Positions 24,562-31,071 of a DNA stretch of 49,844 nt are shown in pieces. The stretch spans positions 1-49,844 of the forward strand of contig DISL01000030.1 of NCBI GenBank assembly GCA_002421845.1, written 5' to 3'. The first letter of the stretch is position 1; each line of letters begins with the position of its first letter. The notes beneath the pieces are model-generated. The model was not told the origin of the DNA, made no database searches, and saw only the letters and a program-made list of their open reading frames with translations. Made by a program: the position numbers and the translations under genes. This DNA is from Epsilonproteobacteria bacterium UBA6211 (GTDB taxonomy: Bacteria > Campylobacterota > Campylobacteria > Campylobacterales > Arcobacteraceae).

Positions 24562-24718
24562 AAAAACTTGACCTGAGCATCGGAGTATTTTCATCTAAAA
24601 AATCAACAGCGATACACTCTTGCCTATCTCTTCCGATTCTACCAAGATATTTAACTATCCTTCCCCAATATGATACTGGCATAGTAAGAACAATAGTATC
24701 AAAATTAAAAGACCGCAT
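24560..24718 (-). pseudogene. Remnant of an SF2 helicase C-terminal domain
   Basis: An open frame starting right after the SMR gene reads FDTIVLTMPVSYWGRIVKYLG, RIGRDR and VDFLDENTPMLRSSFY. This resembles motifs V-VI and what follows in DEAD/DEAH-type superfamily II helicases (TMPVSWKGT.AQY.GRLHR...VDY.D..VP.L). The usual Q in QYxGRxxR is K and there is no upstream helicase sequence. The frame runs on to a stop at 24419 but only through the REP-like palindromes, where it is not protein-like. I read it as a decayed fragment, not an expressed gene. Confidence 0.6.
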
Positions 24719-25036
24719 CTATGTATGTTGAAGCTTCAACATAATAGTCCCCAATATAATCAAAGAGATAGCTATTATTTTTTGTACACTCATCATCTCT
24801 TTAAAAATCAACCAACCCAAAATGGTTATTGTAGCAGTACCAAATCCTGTCCAAATAGCATATGCTGTTCCTATCTCAATTTTTTTAACTGCAAATGTTA
24901 ATAGTGAAAATGAGATAACATAAAAAACCACAACCGCACCGACCCAATAGTTGTTGTTTGAAAGTGTCGTTTGCTTTATAGATAATGTACCTAAAACCTC
25001 AAAAATTATCGCTCCAATTAAATATATCCAATGCAT
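24719..25036 (-). CDS. Small multidrug resistance (SMR) efflux protein
   Basis: A 105-residue four-helix inner-membrane antiporter of the EmrE/QacE family, exporting cationic compounds in exchange for protons. The essential acidic residue is E13 in GAIIFEVLGT; AYAIWTGFGTA (helix 3) and LGWLIFKE are family signatures, and the four helices lie at about 2-21, 32-50, 58-77 and 84-102. It starts 2 bp after the tetR-type gene, with an AAAGGAT ribosome-binding site at the end of that gene, so it is controlled by that regulator. The ending LKLQHT is normal for the family. Confidence 0.93.
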   Translation of the reverse strand: MHWIYLIGAIIFEVLGTLSIKQTTLSNNNYWVGAVVVFYVISFSLLTFAVKKIEIGTAYAIWTGFGTATITILGWLIFKEMMSVQKIIAISLIILGTIMLKLQHT

Positions 25037-25038
25037 TT

Positions 25039-25623
25039 TTATCCTTTTTGTACAAAGTTGGCAATATCATAAAGATATTCTGATAAACTGTGTTGCAGGT
25101 TAAAATCACTATCTGCCAAAGAGCGAAAATACATCCCATCGGCTGTGGCTGAAATAGATTTGATAATATCAGCTGAAACCAAATTCACATCATACTTTTG
25201 AAATATTTCTATGAGCTTTTCATCTAACCATTCATACATCTTTTGATTATATTGTTTGATTTTTTCATCATTTGAATTGATATAGATATGCAAAGTATCA
25301 AACATTAACTTTCTTAAATCGCTAAAATATTTATCCTCACAAATATAAAACTTAAAAAGAATTTGTAAATCTTGGAATAAATTATTTGACTTTTGAAGTT
25401 CATCTTCTGATTTTGCTACAAACTCTAAAGTTTTTTTTGAAACTACTTGAAAAATCAACTCCTCTTTTGTTTTGAAATAATGGTAAAACTGTCCCTTAGA
25501 GATACCAATATTTGTGATTAATTGATTGAGTGAAATACTTTCAATCCCATTTTGGATAAATTCATCATAGGCTTTTTGACAAATTTGTTCTATTTTTTCT
25601 TCTTGATTTACGACAATTGGCAT
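25039..25623 (-). CDS. TetR-family repressor of the SMR pump
   Basis: A 194-residue transcription factor. The N-terminal HTH covers about residues 10-55 (CQKAYDEFIQNGIESISLNQL, then IGISKGQFYHYFKTKEELI); the rest is the variable ligand-binding helical domain. The frame extends to an ATG at 25641, but the ATG at 25623 has AAAGGAG six bases upstream and is preferred. It is cotranscribed with the SMR pump gene 2 bp downstream. Two copies of ATAAAC-N5-GTTTAT upstream (25640-25656 and 25683-25699) are probable operators, so it likely represses itself and the pump until a toxic cation binds. Confidence 0.9.
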   Translation of the reverse strand: MPIVVNQEEKIEQICQKAYDEFIQNGIESISLNQLITNIGISKGQFYHYFKTKEELIFQVVSKKTLEFVAKSEDELQKSNNLFQDLQILFKFYICEDKYFSDLRKLMFDTLHIYINSNDEKIKQYNQKMYEWLDEKLIEIFQKYDVNLVSADIIKSISATADGMYFRSLADSDFNLQHSLSEYLYDIANFVQKG

Positions 25624-25639
25624 AAACAACTCCTTTAAC

Positions 25640-25656
25640 ATAAACTGTTGGTTTAT
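25640..25656. promoter_or_regulatory. TetR operator candidate, proximal
   Basis: ATAAACTGTTGGTTTAT: six-base arms with a five-base centre, lying just upstream of the ribosome-binding site of the tetR-type gene. It has the size and form of a TetR-family operator and is repeated at 25683. Confidence 0.65.
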
Positions 25657-25682
25657 TATAGAAATATTCAGCTTAAAAGTTA

Positions 25683-25699
25683 ATAAACTAGTGGTTTAT
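25683..25699. promoter_or_regulatory. TetR operator candidate, distal
   Basis: ATAAACTAGTGGTTTAT: arms identical to the proximal site, centre 43 bp away (about four DNA turns), so two dimers could bind the same face of the helix. Confidence 0.65.
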
Positions 25700-25799
25700 A
25701 TTGCTTTATCCAAACAATACAATAATCAATAACAATAATGAGGTACAATTAAACAATTAAATATTAATAAACTAAGAAAAAATTAAAAGGTAAAACACA

Positions 25800-26067
25800 A
25801 TGCCAAGAGTAGCAAGAGGGTTAGTGGATAACCAAATATATCATATAATAAATAGAGGTAATAGAAGAGAGAGGGTATTTGCCAAATGATTGGAGTAAAT
25901 ATATAAATGATGAAGAAAATAAAACAGATGTCGATTGTATAAGGAATTCTATAGAGAGACAAGCTCCTCTAGGAGATGAATTTTGGCAGTTGAATATGGT
26001 AAAACAATGTGGCTTAGAATCAACATTAAATCCAATAGGAAGACCCAGGAGGAGAGATGGTATATAA
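25800..26067 (+). pseudogene. Remnant of a REP-associated (RAYT, IS200-like) transposase
   Basis: The ATG at 25800 opens MPRVARGLVDNQIYHIINRG then NRRERVF, the N-terminus of Y1/HUH transposases of the RAYT (transposase_17) type, and stops at about codon 30. In another frame, YLPNDWSKYINDEE through SIERQAPLGDEFW and CGLESTLNPIGRPRR is the C-terminus of the same family. The middle of the protein, including the HUH histidines and catalytic tyrosine, is missing. A full gene would be roughly 600-700 bp; this is 268 bp. It is therefore an internal-deletion derivative and cannot be active. Its ends are preserved, with GGTACAATT upstream (25742-25750) and AATTGTACC repeats downstream. Confidence 0.82.
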
Positions 26068-26075
26068 GTGGAATA

Positions 26076-26143
26076 AATTAATTGTACCAATTAATTGTAC
26101 CTGTCCCAATTAACAAATTAATCCCAATTAACTCCCAATTAAC
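26076..26143 (+). repeat. Short direct repeats after the RAYT remnant
   Basis: AATTAATTGTACC occurs twice in tandem (26076-26088, 26089-26101), then CCCAATTAAC three times (26105-26114, 26123-26132, 26134-26143). AATTGTACC is the inverted form of GGTACAATT at 25742-25750, so the remnant is bracketed by inverted copies. This is the type of border seen around RAYT genes. Confidence 0.6.
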
Positions 26144-26233
26144 TGAGCGTGAGATAAATAAATGCTTTTTAGATAGATTCAAAGATTTTTTGGATAAAAT
26201 ATGCTTATATAGTAATAGTTGAAGGATTGTAAC

Positions 26234-26452
26234 ATGAAAACGGCAAAAGAATTGGATTTTTTAGAAAGCTATATACCAGAACTAGCAAATAGTGCAGTAA
26301 GAAAAGCCTATTTAGATGCTTTGAGTTCTGGTAATAGTGTAACCGAAGTTATTCAAAACAAAATATATGAGATTTTCCCAGATGGCTCAAAAAAATATAT
26401 CAAAGATATAGAACCAGCTATTAAAATAGAAAAAAAAGTATTTATGATATGA
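26234..26452 (+). CDS. Small antitoxin-like protein upstream of a zeta-like remnant
   Basis: A 72-residue protein beginning MKTAKELDFLESYIPELANSAVRKAY, given here in part, then LDALSSGNSVTEVIQNKIYEIFPDGSKKYIKDI. No named domain is recognised with certainty. The ATG at 26234 has AGGA about seven bases upstream; a TTG at 26219 is less likely. Its stop overlaps the next start (ATGA), and the next gene has a zeta-toxin-like P loop, so by position this is the antitoxin of a type II pair. Since the partner is truncated, the system is probably inactive. Confidence 0.6.
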   Translation: MKTAKELDFLESYIPELANSAVRKAYLDALSSGNSVTEVIQNKIYEIFPDGSKKYIKDIEPAIKIEKKVFMI

Positions 26453-26742
26453 ATTTAGAGATACCAAGACTTAGAATGTTTGCAGGACCAAATGGTAGTG
26501 GCAAAAGTACTATCAAAGATGTAATCAATCAAGAATTGCTTGGTATTTACATAAATCCAGATGAAATAGAAAAAGAAATAAAGAATTATGGTTTTATGAA
26601 TTTTTATAACTATGGATTTGAAGCTGACAAAAATGAAGTTTTGGATTTTTTTCATAATTCAAATTTATTTGGGGTAAAAGTGGATATGAAGGTAGATATT
26701 GCTCCAAAATGGGTACATGAGTATTTGCTAGATAAAAAATAA
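26449..26742 (+). pseudogene. Internally truncated zeta-toxin-like kinase
   Basis: A 97-residue open frame starting RLRMFAGPNGSGKSTIKDVI, with a complete Walker A (GPNGSGKST, 13-21), followed by LLGIYINPDEIEKEI, as in zeta-toxin/UDP-N-acetylglucosamine-kinase-like proteins. Those are usually over 190 residues. Here the sequence passes at about residue 70 directly into WVHEYLLDKK, which looks like a family C-terminus, so the catalytic middle is missing in frame. It may still be translated but cannot form the full kinase site. It overlaps the preceding small gene by four bases. Confidence 0.6.
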
Positions 26743-26871
26743 AACTATTAGTGACAATATTTATATGCGTTGTCATTCACAACAAACAATTTTCTTTGCA
26801 AAATGCAATACTTTTCTTTTTTATATGTGATTTATGCTACAATCTTATTAATAAAAACAAAAAAGGTAAAT

Positions 26872-27570
26872 ATGCGTTTAGATAAGCTTCTATCAAGTCT
26901 TGGATATGGTACTAGAAAAGATATTGAGTTTTTTGCACGAAGAGGATATATAAAGTACAAGGGTGAAGTCTGTAAGGATGCTACAAAAAAAGTTGAGCAT
27001 GAAGATGTGTTGTTTGATAATGAGCCACTTGACCCTCCGCATGGTATGATAATAGCTATGAACAAACCAAAAGGGTATATTTGTAGTCATGAAGATAGCG
27101 GGAGGCTTATTTATTCTTTGCTTCCTGATAGATTTGCTAGTAGGAATCCAAAACTGAGCACGGTAGGAAGGCTAGATAGTGATACTACGGGGTTGATACT
27201 ATTTACTGATGACGGCAAGGTAAATCATGCCCTCACAAGCCCGAAAAAACATATCCCAAAAGTCTATGAAGTGACGCTCAAACATCCTCTAAGAGGTGAT
27301 GAACAAAAAACTTTTGAGAGCGGTACATTGATGCTAAACGGTGAGGATAAGCCTTTGCTTCCTGCAAAAATGGAGATCATAACCGATACTTTAGTTCACC
27401 TTAGTATAGATGAGGGAAGATACCACCAAGTAAGACGTATGTTTGCAGCTGTCGGCAATAGGGTAGAAGAGCTAAAGCGTATCAAGTTCGGAAATCTTGA
27501 ACTCGGTGAGCTAAAAGAGGGTGAGTGGAAGTATGTGTCCATAGGGGATGTTTTGGGTAGTGAGTCGTGA
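26872..27570 (+). CDS. rsuA: 16S rRNA pseudouridine synthase, RsuA family
   Basis: A 232-residue RNA-modifying enzyme that isomerises a uridine in 16S rRNA (U516 in E. coli). An S4 domain covers about 1-50 (MRLDKLLSSLGYGTRKDIEFF). The catalytic motif is GRLDSDTTGLILFTDDG with the active-site aspartate after GRL; NKPKGYICSHED and DEGRYHQVRRMFAAVGNRVEEL match RsuA closely. The frame is open back to 26770, but the ATG at 26872 gives the S4 domain start and has AAAAGG upstream, and a TACAAT at 26838-26843 gives a -10 box. RluB/RluE/RluF-type relatives are the alternative. Confidence 0.9.
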   Translation: MRLDKLLSSLGYGTRKDIEFFARRGYIKYKGEVCKDATKKVEHEDVLFDNEPLDPPHGMIIAMNKPKGYICSHEDSGRLIYSLLPDRFASRNPKLSTVGRLDSDTTGLILFTDDGKVNHALTSPKKHIPKVYEVTLKHPLRGDEQKTFESGTLMLNGEDKPLLPAKMEIITDTLVHLSIDEGRYHQVRRMFAAVGNRVEELKRIKFGNLELGELKEGEWKYVSIGDVLGSES

Positions 27571-27587
27571 GTCGTAAATCGTGAGTC
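27560..27587 (+). repeat. Heptamer tandem repeat at the rsuA 3' end
   Basis: Four tandem 7-bp units: GTGAGTC, GTGAGTC, GTAAATC, GTGAGTC. The array overlaps the rsuA stop codon (27568-27570), so it encodes the last residues. Outer bases TAGTGA/TCACTA also form an inverted pair (27558-27563, 27586-27591). Confidence 0.7.
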
Positions 27588-27612
27588 ACTAGTAGAGAGA
27601 AGAGGAGTTGAG

Positions 27613-27972
27613 GTGAAAGTAAACGATAAGACGGGAAGAATAAGATACATAAGAGTCGTAGATAAATTTATATCTAGGGTTTTTTCTCTTGCTCGTGCGG
27701 ATGATGTTGATTTTAAGACTTTTTGTGCCAAAGTAAAGAAGTTTTACGATGAGTTCAAAAAAACGCCGAAAGTTGACCTGCATAGTTCATATTGTGATAT
27801 GCAAGAGAGGCTAATAGAACTAATACTACGTATAGCAAACGGTGATGGTGAGGACTTTGAAAACGACAAATCAAGAATACTAAAAGAGGCAAATTTACTA
27901 GATAAACACAAAAACCAAACAACCTATAAAAAAGAAAAACACAAAAGTAAAAAGTTTGATGATGGATATTGA
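27613..27972 (+). CDS. Hypothetical protein upstream of recD2
   Basis: A 119-residue basic protein that I do not recognise. It reads MKVNDKTGRIRYIRVVDKFI in its first 20 residues, contains a helical middle (KTFCAKVKKFYDEFKKTP; MQERLIELILRIANG) and ends in a Lys-rich tail (YKKEKHKSKKFDDGY). The start is GTG with AGAGGAG about seven to ten bases upstream. Its stop lies 14 bases inside the recD2 gene, so the two are co-transcribed and likely coupled. No signal peptide or membrane segment. The proximity suggests a DNA-related role but that is only positional. Confidence 0.7.
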   Translation: MKVNDKTGRIRYIRVVDKFISRVFSLARADDVDFKTFCAKVKKFYDEFKKTPKVDLHSSYCDMQERLIELILRIANGDGEDFENDKSRILKEANLLDKHKNQTTYKKEKHKSKKFDDGY

Positions 27973-30274
27973 AACTAAAGAGATAGTAAGACTTAGTGGG
28001 GTTTTGAAAAAAGTTTTATATAAAAACGAAGAAAATTCTTATATCATAGGAGTTCTTGAAAACGGACAAAAAGTATGCGGTAAGTACTATGAAGCGGATA
28101 TAGAAAAACTAGTGGGTGAAGATTTGATACTTCACGGCAACTGGATAACACACAAAAAATACGGTATTCAGTTTGAGTTTGAAAGGGTAGAGCTAAAAGA
28201 ATCGGAGCTGTTTTTTTTCCTCACGAAAATAGTAAAAGGGATAGGCAAAAGTACCGCAAAAAAACTTCTTGATTTGTATAGTGACGAAGAGCTTATCAAA
28301 ATTTTAGAAGAAAATCCAAATAAACTACTTCAAACAAGCGGTATCAAAGAGAAAAAACTTTCACTTATTACGACCACTTGGAAACAATACTCACACCTCA
28401 GGGAACTTGGCTCGTTTTTGTCAAAATTCGGTGTTTCCAATAACCTTATAAACAAAATTTACGAGACATTCGGTGAAGTGCCTGATTTGATAGAAAAAAT
28501 CAAAGAAAATCCATATATACTGACTAAGATAAAAGGTGTTGCTTTTAAAAGAGCCGATGAAATAGGGCTTAGTCTAGGTATAGATGCGAAGTCCCCTTTT
28601 CGGATAGAGTCTTGTATAAACTTTACTTTAAAAGAGTATTGCGAAGCAAACGGCAACAGTTCTATTTCTAAAGAGAAGCTTTTTTCTTTGCTTTACGGTG
28701 CTTTGGGGTTTGGAAAGTGTGATGAGATAGATGTTTTGTTGCAAAATGCACTTGATACGTTGGTAAGAGATGAAGAGCTTTTTTTGACAAAACCTGATAG
28801 ATATAGCCCTAGAATGTTGTATTTTGCAGAGAGTAAGATAATTAATTTTTTCAAAAAAAGAATAAGTCACATAGCTATCAAAAAAATAGTTGCAAATTTT
28901 GACGACTATATCCAAAAAAAACAAACAAAACTAGGATTTGCACTAAGCGATGAGCAAAAAAAAGCGGTAGAACTTATCAATAACGGTCATAATACCATAT
29001 TGCTTATAGGTTATGCAGGTACAGGTAAGTCCACATCGTCAAGGGCTGTTTTGGAACTTCTTGAAGAGGTGGTAGGATACGATGAGATAATGTGTACCGC
29101 ATTAAGCGGAATAGCAAGTCAAAGGATAGCAGATACCACAGGGTACAAAAGTGCCACCATACAATCGCTTCTTATGACACACAAAGAAAAGGATTATTTC
29201 CCTTACAAAGTGCTTTTGCTTGATGAAGCTTCTATGGTAAACTCGCTTATGTTTTATCAAATCGTCTCAAAAATAGCTGAAGATTCAGTTTTTATTATAG
29301 TAGGTGATGACGGGCAGCTTCCGGCTATCGGAGCAGGAAATATACTTGCAGATTGTATCAAATACGAACTAGCACCTATTTGTAAGCTTACAAAGATATA
29401 TAGACAAAACGAAAATCAAGCTATAGCCTTGATAGCAAACGAGATAAGAAATGCCAATTTACCTGCTTATGAGGGGGTTGATTATGAGGATTTTAAGTTT
29501 TTTGACGTATCCATACACAACCACTATATAGTCAAAAACTCCGTAAGTTCGGCAGAATTTGCAGCTATAAGGGAAGATAATACGCAAAAAATACTTGCTA
29601 CTATTTTGCATATTGCATCTAATTATCTAAAAGAGGCATACAAGCTTATAAAACAAAAGGAAATTGCGAAGTTTTTGACCCTTTTTCAGGTGATAACTCC
29701 TATGAAAAACGGTGTTTTGGGTGTGGAAAATCTTAATATCGAGCTTCAAAAACTCTTTAACTCAAATAGAGCAAACGGCAAACAAACAAAGCTTTATGAG
29801 TATAAACTAGGAGATAAGGTAATCCATATCAAAAATGAAAATATGAAAACTCAAACCATGGATATGTACAAAAACGGCTATGACGAATATGTGGAAAAAA
29901 GGGTTTTTAACGGGCAGTTGGGGCTTATTATAAAAATAGATTTTGATGATGAAAAAATCATAGTTTTATATCCAAATGACGATATGGTGGTGTTTTATGA
30001 TTTTGATAATCTTGACTTTTTGCTTTCACTTGCGTATGCTTTGACTATCCATAAAACACAAGGGATGGAGTATAGCGTAGCTTTGATACCGATTACCTTT
30101 TCACATTATATTATGCACAATACTAAGCTACTTTATACCGCTATTACAAGGGCAAAGGATATGTGTTTTGTGGTAGGTGAAAATGAGGCATTTAAAGCAG
30201 GGTGTAAAAAGATAGAAACCACCAAAAGAGAGAGTGTTATCAATGATTTATTGAGTGAAGATAGTATCATATAA
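27959..30274 (+). CDS. recD2: RecD2-type ATP-dependent DNA helicase
   Basis: A 771-residue superfamily 1B helicase (5'-3') of the RecD-like family that acts without RecBC. The N-terminal part (about 1-300) includes an OB-like start (LSGVLKKVLYKNEENSYIIGVL) and helix-hairpin-helix repeats (VKGIGKSTAKKLL; NPNKLLQTSGIKEKKL; NPYILTKIKGVAFKRADEI), typical of RecD2. Walker A is GYAGTGKS near residue 351; VLLLDEASMVN is motif II, GDDGQLPAIGAGN motif III, KIYRQ motif IV, and LAYALTIHKTQGMEY and LLYTAITRAK are the C-terminal motifs. In-frame starts exist at 27956 (TTG), 27959 and 27962 (ATG); I use 27959. The start overlaps the preceding small gene. Confidence 0.92.
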   Translation: MMDIETKEIVRLSGVLKKVLYKNEENSYIIGVLENGQKVCGKYYEADIEKLVGEDLILHGNWITHKKYGIQFEFERVELKESELFFFLTKIVKGIGKSTAKKLLDLYSDEELIKILEENPNKLLQTSGIKEKKLSLITTTWKQYSHLRELGSFLSKFGVSNNLINKIYETFGEVPDLIEKIKENPYILTKIKGVAFKRADEIGLSLGIDAKSPFRIESCINFTLKEYCEANGNSSISKEKLFSLLYGALGFGKCDEIDVLLQNALDTLVRDEELFLTKPDRYSPRMLYFAESKIINFFKKRISHIAIKKIVANFDDYIQKKQTKLGFALSDEQKKAVELINNGHNTILLIGYAGTGKSTSSRAVLELLEEVVGYDEIMCTALSGIASQRIADTTGYKSATIQSLLMTHKEKDYFPYKVLLLDEASMVNSLMFYQIVSKIAEDSVFIIVGDDGQLPAIGAGNILADCIKYELAPICKLTKIYRQNENQAIALIANEIRNANLPAYEGVDYEDFKFFDVSIHNHYIVKNSVSSAEFAAIREDNTQKILATILHIASNYLKEAYKLIKQKEIAKFLTLFQVITPMKNGVLGVENLNIELQKLFNSNRANGKQTKLYEYKLGDKVIHIKNENMKTQTMDMYKNGYDEYVEKRVFNGQLGLIIKIDFDDEKIIVLYPNDDMVVFYDFDNLDFLLSLAYALTIHKTQGMEYSVALIPITFSHYIMHNTKLLYTAITRAKDMCFVVGENEAFKAGCKKIETTKRESVINDLLSEDSII

Positions 30275-30347
30275 AAATATTAAATATTATTAAGTTTGAA
30301 AAAAGTTGATATTCGATAGAATGGATAAAATGAAAAAGGAGGGCGTT

Positions 30348-30569
30348 GTGTACTCTGTAAGATTAGAAATAAGCGAAAAAATAGCTGATAAGGTGATGCT
30401 TTTTTTGAATAGTATTCCAAAGACCGATATAAAAATACAAGAGATAGACGGTAAGATGATAAAATCTCATAATGACTCTTTGGTCGATTTTTTTCGTTCA
30501 AGTCCTTTAGTCGGAGAAATAGATATAGATAGAAAACAAGAATCTTATAAAGATAGGATTGAGTTTTGA
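30348..30569 (+). CDS. VapB-like antitoxin upstream of a PIN toxin
   Basis: A short protein (73 residues from the GTG at 30348) reading YSVRLEISEKIADKVMLFLNSI, then KTDIKIQEIDGK and a C-terminal LVDFFRSSPLVGEIDIDR-type tail. The ending resembles antitoxins whose C-terminus wraps a PIN toxin (DFLRSSPL...). In-frame ATGs at 30321 and 30330 lack a ribosome-binding site, while AAAGGAGGG lies four to five bases before the GTG, so the GTG is preferred. The stop overlaps the PIN gene start (TTGA), giving the usual antitoxin-toxin coupling. Confidence 0.75.
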   Translation: MYSVRLEISEKIADKVMLFLNSIPKTDIKIQEIDGKMIKSHNDSLVDFFRSSPLVGEIDIDRKQESYKDRIEF

Positions 30570-30988
30570 AGTATTTGTTGGATACAAATGTAGTATCTGA
30601 GTTGATTTCAAAAAGACCTGATAAAAAGGTTTTGGAGTTTGTTAGTTCTTTAAATGAAAACGACGTTTTATTGTCTGTTATAACAATAGGTGAAATTAAG
30701 TCAGGTATTGAAAAACTAGATGATTCTAAAAAGAAAGAAGTACTAACTTTATGGTTAAATGAAGATTTATTGAATCGTTTTAGCAATAGATTGTTAACTA
30801 TAGATTTGGATATTATGCTTGTATGGGGTGAGGTTATTCAAAAAAACAAAAAAATAGGTAATCCTTTACCTATCATGGACTCTTTAATAGGTGCTACTTG
30901 TATCTCAAATAATTTGACTTTAATTACTAGAAATGAACGTGATTTCCATACTTTAGACATCAAGGTAATTAACCCTTTTTCTTTCTAA
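30566..30988 (+). CDS. vapC: PIN-domain ribonuclease toxin (VapC/FitB type)
   Basis: A 140-residue PIN nuclease. The acidic active-site residues are visible: D6 in YLLDTNVVSEL, E44-type in SVITIGEIKSGIEKL, D104-type in PLPIMDSLIGATCISN, and D123-type in TRNERDFHTL. The pattern SVITIGEI...G and PIMDSLIGA matches the FitB/VapC group, which cleave tRNA or rRNA. Start is TTG, overlapping the antitoxin stop by four bases. The residues are intact, so the toxin is probably active and held by its partner. Confidence 0.9.
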   Translation: MKYLLDTNVVSELISKRPDKKVLEFVSSLNENDVLLSVITIGEIKSGIEKLDDSKKKEVLTLWLNEDLLNRFSNRLLTIDLDIMLVWGEVIQKNKKIGNPLPIMDSLIGATCISNNLTLITRNERDFHTLDIKVINPFSF

Positions 30989-31002
30989 ATTGGATTGATA
31001 AT

Positions 31003-31026
31003 CCATAAGTCTAATCAAACTTATGG
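31003..31026 (+). promoter_or_regulatory. Hairpin abutting the ABC-F promoter
   Basis: CCATAAGT and ACTTATGG form an 8-bp perfect stem around an 8-base loop. The 3' arm directly touches TACAAT (31027-31032), a likely -10 box for the ABC-F gene. It has no T tail, so an operator is as likely as a terminator for the PIN gene. The ABC-F start has TTGGAG about six bases upstream. Confidence 0.45.
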
Positions 31027-31071
31027 TACAATACGCGAATATAAAATAAACATAATATTATTGGAGAACTA

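Noticed and set aside
26770..26871. Upstream start for rsuA
   Set aside because: It adds 34 hydrophobic residues before a clear S4-domain start, and the probable promoter TACAAT lies inside it.
30280..30786. 168-codon minus-strand frame over the VapBC-like pair
   Set aside because: It is antisense to two well-supported genes, Phe/Ser/Leu-rich, and has no recognisable domain.
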